From positions 1 through 46,091 of the forward strand of contig JWIH01000023.1 of the NCBI GenBank assembly GCA_000814665.1: a stretch of DNA of 46,091 nt, in the 5' to 3' direction. The position numbers were made by a program, and so were the translations under genes. Origin of the DNA: Pseudoalteromonas flavipulchra NCIMB 2033 = ATCC BAA-314 (GTDB lineage Bacteria; Pseudomonadota; Gammaproteobacteria; Enterobacterales; Alteromonadaceae). A model generated the notes under the pieces. That model saw nothing but the letters and a program-made list of their open reading frames with translations. It searched no databases and had not been told where the DNA came from. Below are positions 1-9,010 of the stretch, one piece after another (position 1 is the stretch's first letter; every line of letters starts with the position of its first letter).

Positions 1-782
<782 letters not shown>

Positions 783-898
783 TACAACGCCAAAGTGGTT
801 TATAAGCGACAGAAGTTAATAGACTAAAGTAGACAAAGAATTTAATAGCTTTTTCCGGATTTACATTGATGAGGTAGACTTCATTGATGAACAGAATT

Positions 899-1014
899 TC
901 CTGGTGACTATAGCGTTTTGGACCCACCTGACCCCATGCCGAACTCAGAAGTGAAACAAAACAGCGTCGATGATAGTGTGGATTACCCATGTGAAAGTAG
1001 AACATCGCCAGGGC
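899..1014 (+). rRNA. 5S ribosomal RNA, first copy
   Basis: About 116 nt with the standard 5S core (CCCCATGCCGAACTCAGAAGTGAAAC). Helix I is closed by CCTGGTG at the 5' end and CGCCAGG at the 3' end. It lies downstream of 23S in the same direction and is followed 39 nt later by a second 5S. Ends were set from helix I pairing. Confidence 0.95.
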
Positions 1015-1053
1015 CAAATTTAATATAAAAATAAGAACTAAAAAACAGTATTT

Positions 1054-1169
1054 TCCTGATGACCATAGCGTTTTGGAACCACCTGACCCCATGCCGAACT
1101 CAGAAGTGAAACAAAACAGCGTCGATGATAGTGTGGATTACCCATGTGAAAGTAGAACATCGTCAGGGC
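1054..1169 (+). rRNA. 5S ribosomal RNA, second tandem copy
   Basis: A second, almost identical 5S gene. It differs from the first in helix I, where CCTGATG pairs with CGTCAGG, so both strands of the helix changed together and pairing is kept. A few single bases also differ (GAACC for GACCC). It is followed at once by the rRNA operon terminator. Confidence 0.95.
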
Positions 1170-1180
1170 CTAATTAAAGA

Positions 1181-1211
1181 AACCCGTTACAGCAATGTAA
1201 CGGGTTTTTTG
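1181..1211 (+). terminator. rRNA operon terminator
   Basis: A perfect 10-bp stem, AACCCGTTAC with GTAACGGGTT, around a 6-nt loop, running into a T-tract at 1205-1210. It lies 11 nt after the second 5S gene. This is a textbook intrinsic terminator. Confidence 0.93.
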
Positions 1212-1230
1212 TATTTGGGCTTCAGTACAA

Positions 1231-1438
1231 CGCGAGATAAACTCGCTCCCACCGCAGCATAAGCACATTGTAGCTTAGTAGGCGGTTTACCCGACGATTT
1301 GTGTACACACATCCAAGTCGAAGACGCTGAAAGCTTCCCAATCTACAAAGTGATCACCTTCGCGAGATAATCTCGCTCTCACCACTGCATAAGCAAAGTG
1401 CAATATGGTAGGAGGTGGTTTATCCACCGATTTGTATA
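1231..1438. repeat. Two degenerate REP-like units in the rrn/kinase intergenic space
   Basis: The stretch 1170-1498 has no gene beyond the rRNA terminator. It contains two imperfect copies of a unit of about 76-78 bp, at 1231-1306 and 1361-1438. Each starts CGCGAGATAA and contains CTCGCTC, CATAAGCA and a T-AGGAGG/TAGGCGG-like segment, ending in GATTTGT. The start is self-complementary (GCGAGATAAACTCGC type). They look like dispersed extragenic palindromes; no function is inferred. No clear terminator for the converging kinase operon was seen here. Confidence 0.55.
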
Positions 1439-1498
1439 TCTATTCGTCTAGAATATGCTACTTCCCTTTTAGGTATCTAAAGAAGGAGAGTTAGCAAA

Positions 1499-2956
1499 TC
1501 AAAGCGGCAGTGAAATTGTAAATTTACAACCTTGGTTTAGCTGGCTTGATACGCTAATGTTTCCTTTTAATAATTTAACGAGTTCGTTTGTGATAGCAAG
1601 ACCAAGCCCTGCATTGTGTTTGTGGTTACTTAGGCTATTTTTAGCCTGAAAGCTAGCGTCGAATATATAGGGAAGATCAGTGGGGCTTATCCCAATGCCA
1701 GTATCATTAACACTCACTAAAACAATATCTTGTTGCTGCTGTAATGTGAGCTGTATTTCGCCACTAGCATCAGTGTGTCTGATAGCATTATCGATAAGGT
1801 TTGATAAAATCCTGTCTAATTTCCCGATATCACTATATACACTCACTTCGCTTGCTTTCGGGCTTATTGAGATGGTTATTCCGCGCCGTTTAGCTTGCAA
1901 TGTAAATTTAGCTGCAACGTCATACATAAGTTCAAGTAGATTAAAGGGTTCAATATGAAGTTTGGTATGTCCAGCTTCTAGATGGGCGAGTTCAAAAATT
2001 TGCGCGATAAGATGATTGAGCTGATTTATATTTTTGCTGGCAATTTCGATGTGCGAAACGATATTTTTGTCACTCGTTTGTTTTTCTATCAGTTCAATGT
2101 AGCCTTTAAGCGAGGCAAGTGGTGTGCGGAGATCGTGGCTTAGCTGTGAAAGTAGTTCTTTCCGTTGTTCATCTTTGAGATTAAGTGTGGTTAATTGCTG
2201 CTGAATTTTATCCAGCATAGCATTGACGCTGCGACCCAGTTGATGGATCTCATCATGTTTTTCGGGCCAATTTATTTGGGCATCACGACTAATATTAAAA
2301 TGGTTTTGGCTGACTTGATCTATATATTGAGTCAGTCTGGACACGGGCTTAGTGATTTTATTAAGTAGTAGCAGCACAACAACCAGCAAAAAGAACAAAG
2401 TGCCTAATAACCAACTTACCCCAAGCATTACCTTGTCTGAATTTTTTAGTTGCTCAATAATGCTATCGTATTTTGACGAGCCGATGATGATATATAGATA
2501 ACCCTGCAAAATATCTTGATTAAATACAGGGGCTACAGAGAAAATTTTACTGCCGTTAACGCTTCTCGGATCGTCACCAAATACAGGTAGTTGGCTATCG
2601 CTCTTTAGGAGTTTTTTTAACGGGGTAACATCAATTTTCTGACGTTTAACCTCTCCAGGGGATGCAGAGTAAGTTAATAGCTTACCTTCAGGGGAGACAA
2701 AGTAAAACTCGAATGAGGGGCCTAAGATCATCAAGGTGTGAAATAGATTACTCAAACCGTCATAGTCGTACACTCCTTGTTTTATCAGGGGGTTATCGTC
2801 AACAAGATGGGTCGCAAGTGCGAGGTGTAATTGTTGTTCTGCTTGAGATTTAGAGACTTGAGATAGCGCTTGAGTCCACCACACAAAAATCGCTGCTATG
2901 ACAACGAAAGTGACAAATAAGGTCAGTGCGAGTTTTTTGTAGAGTGAGAGCTTCAT
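1499..2956 (-). CDS. Sensor histidine kinase of the spondin operon
   Basis: An inner-membrane two-component sensor of 485 residues. TM1 is at about residues 9-28, a periplasmic sensor region at about 30-175, and TM2 at about 178-201. A HAMP linker follows, then HisKA with the H-box SHDLRTPL (phospho-acceptor His274). The HATPase domain shows an N-box (NLIDNAIRHT), G1 box (DTGIG) and G2 box (AGLGLAI). The start overlaps the regulator stop as ATGA, which indicates translational coupling. It should autophosphorylate and pass phosphate to the upstream-encoded OmpR-type regulator. The ligand is unknown; the two secreted spondin-domain proteins of the same operon suggest an envelope or surface signal, which is inference. 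Confidence 0.93.
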   Translation of the reverse strand: MKLSLYKKLALTLFVTFVVIAAIFVWWTQALSQVSKSQAEQQLHLALATHLVDDNPLIKQGVYDYDGLSNLFHTLMILGPSFEFYFVSPEGKLLTYSASPGEVKRQKIDVTPLKKLLKSDSQLPVFGDDPRSVNGSKIFSVAPVFNQDILQGYLYIIIGSSKYDSIIEQLKNSDKVMLGVSWLLGTLFFLLVVVLLLLNKITKPVSRLTQYIDQVSQNHFNISRDAQINWPEKHDEIHQLGRSVNAMLDKIQQQLTTLNLKDEQRKELLSQLSHDLRTPLASLKGYIELIEKQTSDKNIVSHIEIASKNINQLNHLIAQIFELAHLEAGHTKLHIEPFNLLELMYDVAAKFTLQAKRRGITISISPKASEVSVYSDIGKLDRILSNLIDNAIRHTDASGEIQLTLQQQQDIVLVSVNDTGIGISPTDLPYIFDASFQAKNSLSNHKHNAGLGLAITNELVKLLKGNISVSSQLNQGCKFTISLPL

Positions 2957-3684
2957 ACGCTTTGCCCGCTAAGAGAGGCTGAATTTAATTTGTAACCAAC
3001 ACCCCATACTGTTTCTATCACCGTATTATTTGAAATAGCTTCAAGCTTTGCCCTCAGACGATTAATATGGGAGTTAACGGTATGCTCGTATCCTGAGTGT
3101 TGGTAGCCCCATACTGATTCTAATAGCTGGGTTCGAGAAAACACGTGATTTGGGTGTTTAGCAAAAAACTGCAGCAGCTCAAATTCGGTTGCGGTAAGGT
3201 CTAATCTAACATTAGCCAACGAAATTTCATGACAACAGGCATCGATAACTAGGCTCCCAACTGCAATTTTATCGCGTGGGAAGTCCGTATTTTCAGTCTG
3301 CATTGGTTGCTTAAGTTGCCTGACATGGCGTAGCTGGGCTTTCACTCTTGCTTGCAACTCTCTCGTATTGAAAGGCTTGCATATATAGTCGTCCGCACCA
3401 ACTTCAAGTCCAATGATCCTATCGATATCGCTACTTTTTGAGGTGACGATGATGACACTACTCATAGGGTAAAGCGCCTTAAGCTCTCGACAAAGGGTTA
3501 GTCCATCCATATTAGGTAGCATTAAATCCAGTAAAATCACGGCAAAATCGTTCGCTTTAGCAGTCGACAATACTTGGCTGCCGTCGGCAATATGCGTTAC
3601 CTCTAAAGCTAACTCCTCTAAATGCACTTGGAGTAATCTCGCTATGTCTAAATCATCTTCAACTAGCAACACGTTTTCTAACAT
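2953..3684 (-). CDS. OmpR/PhoB-family response regulator
   Basis: 243 residues. The receiver domain has the acidic pair VEDD near residues 8-11, phospho-acceptor Asp53 in LLDLMLP, and the conserved Lys after IIVTS. The C-terminal winged-helix DNA-binding domain includes LTATEFELL and ending YKLNS. The reading frame is open further upstream, but the start at 3684 fits the family N-terminus (MLENVLLVEDD) and has an AAAGGG ribosome-binding site about 8 nt away. It sits between the spondin genes and the kinase. Direct heptamer repeats upstream of the first spondin gene are good candidates for its own binding sites. Confidence 0.93.
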   Translation of the reverse strand: MLENVLLVEDDLDIARLLQVHLEELALEVTHIADGSQVLSTAKANDFAVILLDLMLPNMDGLTLCRELKALYPMSSVIIVTSKSSDIDRIIGLEVGADDYICKPFNTRELQARVKAQLRHVRQLKQPMQTENTDFPRDKIAVGSLVIDACCHEISLANVRLDLTATEFELLQFFAKHPNHVFSRTQLLESVWGYQHSGYEHTVNSHINRLRAKLEAISNNTVIETVWGVGYKLNSASLSGQSV

Positions 3685-3700
3685 AAATAGCCCTTTATGA

Positions 3701-3735
3701 AAGCGCAAACGCCTATGGCAGACGTTTGCGCATAG
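3701..3735 (-). promoter_or_regulatory. Interleaved inverted repeats between spondin gene and regulator
   Basis: On the minus strand the gap between the second spondin gene and the regulator holds two overlapping inverted repeats. One pairs GCCTATG with CATAGGC. The other pairs GCGCAAACG with CGTTTGCGC. The arms alternate, so the two stems exclude one another or form a very tight knot. It lies about 20 nt before the regulator start. An attenuator or mRNA-processing element that uncouples high spondin from low regulator expression is plausible but inferred. Confidence 0.5.
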
Positions 3736-3736
3736 G

Positions 3737-4444
3737 CTATTTAACTCTCTCGATTGTGACTGCAAGCAGTGGGTTATCAAATTTATGGACACTAGTGAGC
3801 GTTGAACTTTGGAGTCCATCATCACTACCAACTACACCACTGTGCATCGTCACCATGTTGTGATTATCGTTGCGTTCTGCGTTAAAGCCCTCACCGCTAT
3901 CTGCTGGGCCTGGTATGGTTCCCGCGGCTTCACTATTCAGCTCAGTGCCAGCATCGTAGGCAAGTGTTCGATACATTTGCATCTCACCTACGGGCAGCGC
4001 AGAGACGTCTATAGCATTTAGACCGGAAAATCCATCATTGGTATTCACCATCATGGTTAATAGCGATAACTTAAGCTCAGAAAGGTCAGTAGTTTTGATG
4101 GAAAGGTTGGTTGTCGCACCGGGGCCTAAAGGTCCATCCGTTGAGACGGATGCTTGTGTCATCTCTTCGGCTATGATGTCGCTGTTATTTCCGCCCTCTG
4201 CAAGTTGCTCTAATGCTTCACTCGCTGGCATGCCGACAGTAAAGTAATGACCAGACTGATGAAGCAGCGCTGCAATTGGTGACATAGGCTGTGCATGTGT
4301 AAGGTTCGTGATAGTGATGGCAAACTCATACTCAACTGGCTCTGGCTCAACCGGAGGCTCTGGCATCACCATATTATTGTCATTGTCTCCACATGCACTG
4401 AGCAGGAGCGCAGACATCGCAATTAATGCTAATTTCGCTTTCAT
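3737..4444 (-). CDS. Spondin-domain lipoprotein
   Basis: 235 residues with a lipoprotein signal peptide, lipobox LLSAC (Cys18), and an acidic Pro/Glu linker (PEPPVEPEPVEYE). A bacterial spondin_N-type domain follows, with landmarks ITNLTHAQPMSPI, MPASEALEQLAEGG, TNDGFSGLNA, YDAGTELNSE and a closing VTIERVK. It is probably anchored in the outer membrane, exposed to periplasm or surface. It is paralogous to the gene 9 bp upstream. In eukaryotes this fold binds matrix or metal; the bacterial role is not established. Confidence 0.85.
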   Translation of the reverse strand: MKAKLALIAMSALLLSACGDNDNNMVMPEPPVEPEPVEYEFAITITNLTHAQPMSPIAALLHQSGHYFTVGMPASEALEQLAEGGNNSDIIAEEMTQASVSTDGPLGPGATTNLSIKTTDLSELKLSLLTMMVNTNDGFSGLNAIDVSALPVGEMQMYRTLAYDAGTELNSEAAGTIPGPADSGEGFNAERNDNHNMVTMHSGVVGSDDGLQSSTLTSVHKFDNPLLAVTIERVK

Positions 4445-4453
4445 AGCTCCCCC

Positions 4454-5152
4454 TTATTTTACGGTTACTGTTACTTTAGCTACGGGATTTAACCAACGGT
4501 GCACGGTGTTATGCAGATCGCTATTACCGCCGACTTGCTCGTCGTCACCTACGTTGCCTCTGTGAATATGGACCATGGTGTTTTCTTCACTTGCTGTGAC
4601 GCCAGCACCTTGAGTTCCAGGAGCTGCACCTGGCGATGCCGGGATCCCTAAAATACCGGGTGCACCAGAGCCTTCGACAACCAATTCATTATTCGCTTCA
4701 GTACCCGCATCATAGGCATTAAGGTAAACTTCATAGGTGCCGGCAGCGCTTGGAATAGGCCACGCATTTAATCCTACAAATCCATCATTGGTAGGAAGTA
4801 GCATTGCCACAATTGAAAGATGCGTATTTCCCTCACTGGTAGATATCATCGCCATTGTAGAGCCTGCGGGTGCAAGTAGCCCCTCAGCTGGGTTGGCGAC
4901 CATATTGGCGTTTGAGCTTTCGAGGATTTGTCCTAAAGCTGAAATGTCACCGCCTTCGGCCATGGCTTGCAGTGCTTCAGAAGCTTGCTCACCGAGTTTA
5001 AAAAGAGCGGTGTCTTGATTATGAGCAGCCACCAGTAAAGGCGTATAGTAAATGCCGTGAGTGAGGTTAGTGATTTTTACTTCAAGGTCTTGTGCCAACG
5101 CAGCGCTTGATAAACACGTTGCGACTAATGTTGTCAGGATTTTTGCTTTCAT
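4454..5152 (-). CDS. Secreted spondin-domain protein
   Basis: 232 residues with a Sec signal peptide cleaved after SSAALA (about residue 20) and no lipobox. A spondin_N-type domain is shared with its downstream paralogue (ITNLTHGIYYTPL, EQASEALQAMAEGG, TNDGFVGLNAW, YDAGTEANNE, VAKVTVTVK). A Gly/Pro/Ala-rich insert around residues 165-185 (GAPGILGIPASPGAAPG) is absent from the paralogue. It is the first gene of a leftward operon ending in a response regulator and kinase. The upstream direct repeats suggest control by that regulator. Confidence 0.85.
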   Translation of the reverse strand: MKAKILTTLVATCLSSAALAQDLEVKITNLTHGIYYTPLLVAAHNQDTALFKLGEQASEALQAMAEGGDISALGQILESSNANMVANPAEGLLAPAGSTMAMISTSEGNTHLSIVAMLLPTNDGFVGLNAWPIPSAAGTYEVYLNAYDAGTEANNELVVEGSGAPGILGIPASPGAAPGTQGAGVTASEENTMVHIHRGNVGDDEQVGGNSDLHNTVHRWLNPVAKVTVTVK

Positions 5153-5171
5153 GATGTACTCTTCTTATTAG

Positions 5172-5200
5172 GATTAACAGTCTCCTTATCATGGCTGCAA
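5172..5200 (-). promoter_or_regulatory. Predicted promoter of the spondin/two-component operon
   Basis: On the minus strand a -35-like TTGCAG (5200-5195) and a -10-like TTAATC (5177-5172) are 17 nt apart, about 20 nt before the first spondin start. The weak boxes fit an activator-dependent promoter, with the heptamer repeats placed just upstream of the -35. Confidence 0.45.
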
Positions 5201-5212
5201 GATATTGAGATA

Positions 5213-5263
5213 GGCTCACGGAGTTATCACGTTTTTATCACAAAAGCGTAGAATACTTATCAC
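5213..5263 (-). promoter_or_regulatory. Phased direct repeats, likely OmpR-type regulator boxes
   Basis: On the minus strand the heptamer GTGATAA occurs exactly at 5257-5263, 5235-5241 and 5224-5230. A degenerate copy (GTGAGCC) lies at 5213-5219. Spacing is 22, 11 and 11 bp, one or two helical turns, the typical layout for OmpR/PhoB-family dimers. The nearest box ends 12 bp upstream of the predicted -35. The operon itself encodes such a regulator, so autoregulation is the simplest reading. Confidence 0.6.
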
Positions 5264-5396
5264 AGGGCTCAGATCAGCGGAGCTTAGGGTAACTTGAAGT
5301 ACGCCGGAACGGTTCTAGTCGGTCGAGAACTATCAATTCGTTCTGCAAGGTAGGGATAATGAGGAGTAAAAAACTCCTCGTTACTAGAGAGGTGGG

Positions 5397-7364
5397 TTAG
5401 GGCTTATCGAAATAACTAAGGTTGACGCCAAGCACACTATTGGCATCAGCAAGCGTTACTTTGTCTTTAGTGTTTGGCGAAAAGTTAGGATCGATATATT
5501 CCATAATCATTTCATTAGCAATTTTCCGGTAGGCGATTTGTATTGCTTCTGACGAGCTACAGCCTTGGTCTGTTTCAAAGACCTCGCTTAGTGGCGCTAA
5601 ACCAAACCCTTTTTGTAGCGCTAAATCTGTCGAACGTAACGCGCCTTCTACCCAGCCCTGATAATCAGAGTAAGCTTCACCGCAGGTAAATAGATTTGGC
5701 AACGGCTCCACTAAATCTTCGATGACGTCTTTATCATTCGCACCAATTGCCCATTGATGTACACCAAAACCAAATTGAAGATTTTCAGGGACATTAAAAT
5801 TCACATTCCCTTCCCAAATTCGAGCGCTTGTGAGGGTGGGCTGAGGAACATAATGTGTATTAAAAATGTCTTTAAAGAATTGTGTCGCTTGTCGTACAAC
5901 CGCTTCCGAGGCTGGAAAAATATCACTGGGAATAGATTCAACGAGTTCCGACTCACGAGGGTGATGATAAAGCTCACCTTTGTTTTGCAGTGCACTCCAA
6001 AAATTAATATTTAAATAATCACAGTAAATAGTCAATGCGGCTGGGCGACTGTATTTAGCGGCTTCTATCCCTTCGAGTTTGTGTTGAGTTTCAGAGTTAG
6101 GCTCTGCATGACGCTCGTTATACATAAGCGCGGCTGCAAGCTCATCATCTAAAGCATAAAAGGGATAAACAGAACCCGTTGGTAAATCGGCAAAGTTAGG
6201 TCCAAAGCTGACAGCTGGACGGCCTGTCATGCCGGTTCCCCACCATGCAGTGTCGTAGTATAAATTAATCTTCAGGAGCGGTTGGTTGCTTGTGCTTTGC
6301 AATGTATCCCATAACGCATCGCGCCGCTGCTTTGGTAGTTGTTTGAATACATCCGACGCTATGAACAACTTTTCAAGCGCGAGCCTTGGTAGCCCTAAAA
6401 TAAGCTTTTCGGCTTTAAATGTTCCTTCGCTTATCTGTCCGTCTTGCTCGGTTTTGGTGTACTTAAGTACATATAGATTGTCTGCTTTATCAAAGGCGAT
6501 GCTATCGATGCTCGTTTGCAGGTAAATCTTCTCTTTACCTATTTTATCCACCAGCGCGTTTGGCAGGGTGCTAAAGCCGTCTTTAAAAGTTCTAAATTCG
6601 ACATCTGCAGGAAAGTCTTCCAAAAGCTGATAGGCGACACCCGCATTCATTTTCGATAAGAAGGTGCCATTAAAGCCCAAAACACGATACAGCATGGTGA
6701 TACATTCTTGGCTATAACCCATATCAGTGAGTAAATCCCACAAAGACCAATTATATAGCGGTTCACCTTGCCATTGACATTGCAGACGGAAATCTTGCCA
6801 AAACTCTGGACCGCGAACCTCTGGCCTTGAATCGAACTGTGGATTCACTTGCAAGATACGATTAAAAACAACATTAATAATGTCTTTGGGGTTAACACCT
6901 TGCTCGTTTGGGTCGAGGTTATAAAGTGCTGACCAAATATGATAGTCGTCTTGTTCGGCATCGTTTACCGAAAAGCTGGTACCACGAAAGTAGACCCGGT
7001 TATTGCCGCCACTATTCATAGGGAAAGGGACTATCTGATCTTCTAGGCCTAACTTTAGAAAGAGGGCCATTAGGTCATCCATACCCTCAAATAGAAACCG
7101 CATACCACCTTGTTCTTCTTTGACTGTAATGGTGCTGTCAGGCTTTGCTCCAGCGCGGTTATCTCTGAAATGGATAAGATCTGAGTCTAATCTTCCACCT
7201 GTGCGGTTGCTGCGCTCAAAAATGGCGAAGTCATCAACGTCTGTTTCGCACTGTAATCGCCAAGCGCTATACAAACCAGACATACCAGCCCCTATCACTG
7301 CGACTTTCACCGCGTCTGGAATGAGTTTTTGACTGATGTCCGTACCTATTTTGTAGTGAGTCAT
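5397..7364 (-). CDS. FAD-dependent amine oxidase family protein
   Basis: 655 residues. The N-terminal Rossmann dinucleotide fold has VIGAGMSGLYSA (about residues 24-35) followed by the acidic end FERSNRTGGR. The C-terminal amine-oxidase FAD motif is GWVEGALRSTDLALQ. No signal peptide is visible. Such enzymes oxidise primary amines, polyamines or L-amino acids and release peroxide and ammonia; the substrate cannot be read from sequence. It lies 363 bp downstream of a glutathionylspermidine-synthase-like gene on the same strand, hinting at polyamine or amino-acid chemistry. It is longer than typical monoamine oxidases (about 450-530), with the extra length in mid-protein and the C-terminal tail. 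Confidence 0.85.
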   Translation of the reverse strand: MTHYKIGTDISQKLIPDAVKVAVIGAGMSGLYSAWRLQCETDVDDFAIFERSNRTGGRLDSDLIHFRDNRAGAKPDSTITVKEEQGGMRFLFEGMDDLMALFLKLGLEDQIVPFPMNSGGNNRVYFRGTSFSVNDAEQDDYHIWSALYNLDPNEQGVNPKDIINVVFNRILQVNPQFDSRPEVRGPEFWQDFRLQCQWQGEPLYNWSLWDLLTDMGYSQECITMLYRVLGFNGTFLSKMNAGVAYQLLEDFPADVEFRTFKDGFSTLPNALVDKIGKEKIYLQTSIDSIAFDKADNLYVLKYTKTEQDGQISEGTFKAEKLILGLPRLALEKLFIASDVFKQLPKQRRDALWDTLQSTSNQPLLKINLYYDTAWWGTGMTGRPAVSFGPNFADLPTGSVYPFYALDDELAAALMYNERHAEPNSETQHKLEGIEAAKYSRPAALTIYCDYLNINFWSALQNKGELYHHPRESELVESIPSDIFPASEAVVRQATQFFKDIFNTHYVPQPTLTSARIWEGNVNFNVPENLQFGFGVHQWAIGANDKDVIEDLVEPLPNLFTCGEAYSDYQGWVEGALRSTDLALQKGFGLAPLSEVFETDQGCSSSEAIQIAYRKIANEMIMEYIDPNFSPNTKDKVTLADANSVLGVNLSYFDKP

Positions 7365-7727
7365 GTGAGTTCCTTAGTCGACTATGTCTCACACTTTGAG
7401 GCTGACTGCTTTTATACCAGTTGGTATTACTTCCTAGCTCGCTAAGTGATCTATAACGTATCTATGCACTCCAACCTGTTGAGTGCACTTCCCAAAAATT
7501 TGTTGCAACAAGCCAAGTATTGCTTTCTCAGCCTGATGCAAAACCCAGATACTACTTTAGTACACTGGTTAAGTTTGTGTTAATTTTTGCGGCAGGTTTT
7601 GCCAAGTGTTTGTCTAAAAAGTGCGAATGCCATGAATGTAATAAGCTTTTATTCTTGGCTGAACACTAATTTGAGAGATGGAACATATTTGTTCCATACC
7701 GACTAAGTTATTTAGTGTTCAATGAGT
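7365..7727. other. Intergenic region with two small palindromes
   Basis: No gene is seen. Two palindromes stand out: ATACCA-GT-TGGTAT at 7414-7427, resembling the ends of the MITE-like element further right, and a perfect 8-bp inverted repeat ATGGAACA-TATT-TGTTCCAT at 7678-7697. The latter lies just after the stop of the ATP-grasp gene and has no T-tract, so it reads more like an operator or roadblock than a terminator. The region should contain the amine oxidase promoter, which I could not place confidently. Confidence 0.4.
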
Positions 7728-8897
7728 TTAGCCAACAATAATATGGGGTAAGAAACGGCTAAGATCTTGGGTGATCAGGCTTTTATCTTCACGAACACCA
7801 ATTCCAACTGCTTTATCACCGACAATCCATGAGCCGATGAGCGTATTGAAGCCTGCAAATTTGGGTAAAGGTGAGTAAGCTTGATAAATATAACCTTCTT
7901 CGCCATATCCACCAGCAGACTGTGCAAGTAGTTGTTGATCTTTTCGGATCTCAATATTCGCTCCTTCGCGAGAAAATAACGGCTTCTTCACATAGCCGGA
8001 CTCGCTGCTTGCAATTTTATGCTTGTCCTGTTCAAAGTATGCCGGTAACAGATTTGGGTGATTGGGAAAGGTTTGCCATAGCAAAGGTAAGATTGCTTTG
8101 TTAGATAAAATCGCTTTCCAAGCGGGCTCTAGCCATTGCACTTTTGCTTCCGATAATTGTTCGCTATATTCATCTTGAAACATAAATTCCCACGGGTATA
8201 GCTTAAACATCCATTGGATTTTTCGATCATCAAGGTCGACAAAGTGTTGGTTATCAAATCCGATATCTTCGATAAAAACTTGTTTCGTTTTGAGTCCAGC
8301 TTCCATCGCGCAGCTGCGCATATATTGAATGGTGCCCAAGTCCTCAATGCTTTCTTTGCAGCAAGAAAAGTGTAGGGGAGCACCACGGTGGAATTTATGC
8401 AGTTGATAAAAGCGCTCTATTAGCGCTTCTTGAAGGCCATTAAATTGATCCGCATTACGCGGTAACCTACCGGCTTTTACCTGTTCTTCAAGCCATAGCC
8501 ACTGCCAGTAACCTGTTTCGAATAAGCTGGTGGGCGTGTCGTAATTGGCCTCCAGCAGCTTAGCTGGTGACTTACCATCGTAACTAAAATCAAAGCGACC
8601 ATATAGTGCTTGGTCTCGACGACGCCATGAGCGAGTCACTAATTCCCATTGAGACTCTGGAATAGCAAACTGTTGCAGAAGTGACTCGTCATTACACACT
8701 AAATCGACAAGGTGTAAGAGCATTTGGTGGAGTTCATCACTTGGGTCTTCCAAGTCTTGCTCAATTTGTTTTAACGTAAATTGATAATATGCACTTTCGT
8801 CCCAATACTTTTCACCATACATAGTATGAAATTCAAAGCCGTGGGCTTTTGCTTGTTCACGCCAGTGTGGGCGTTCATCAATAGAAATTCTTAACAT
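7728..8897 (-). CDS. Glutathionylspermidine synthase family ATP-grasp protein (YgiC/YjfC-like)
   Basis: 389 residues, the usual size of stand-alone YgiC/YjfC proteins that lack the amidase half of E. coli Gss. Family landmarks are YWDESAYY, SWRRRDQALYGRFDFSYDG, KLLEANYDTPTSLFE, YPWEFMF, KKPLFSREGANIEI and EEGYIYQAY. The C-terminal part is the ATP-grasp fold. Family members ligate carboxylates to amines; the true substrate of the short forms is unknown. Linked DUF1190 and DUF350 genes match the yjfL-yjfM-yjfC arrangement of enterobacteria. Confidence 0.88.
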   Translation of the reverse strand: MLRISIDERPHWREQAKAHGFEFHTMYGEKYWDESAYYQFTLKQIEQDLEDPSDELHQMLLHLVDLVCNDESLLQQFAIPESQWELVTRSWRRRDQALYGRFDFSYDGKSPAKLLEANYDTPTSLFETGYWQWLWLEEQVKAGRLPRNADQFNGLQEALIERFYQLHKFHRGAPLHFSCCKESIEDLGTIQYMRSCAMEAGLKTKQVFIEDIGFDNQHFVDLDDRKIQWMFKLYPWEFMFQDEYSEQLSEAKVQWLEPAWKAILSNKAILPLLWQTFPNHPNLLPAYFEQDKHKIASSESGYVKKPLFSREGANIEIRKDQQLLAQSAGGYGEEGYIYQAYSPLPKFAGFNTLIGSWIVGDKAVGIGVREDKSLITQDLSRFLPHIIVG

Positions 8898-8962
8898 GAG
8901 TGTAAAATCGATCCGTCTAATACCAATTGCATAGATACTTGGTAAATTACAGAATATGTAAT

Positions 8963-8986
8963 AAAAAGCCGAGTGAACCTCGGCTT
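8963..8986 (-). terminator. Intrinsic terminator after DUF1190 gene
   Basis: On the minus strand AAGCCGAG and CTCGGCTT form an 8-bp stem around a 5-nt loop, followed by TTTATT. It lies 25 nt after the DUF1190 stop and before the ATP-grasp gene, so it should separate or attenuate the two. An ATACCAATT motif at 8921-8929 lies between this hairpin and the next start. Confidence 0.75.
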
Positions 8987-9010
8987 ACCTTTTATCAAGA
9001 GAAGGTTGGC

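Noticed and set aside
783..898. tRNA gene in the 23S-5S spacer
   Set aside because: No cloverleaf or T-loop (GTTCGANTC) could be found.
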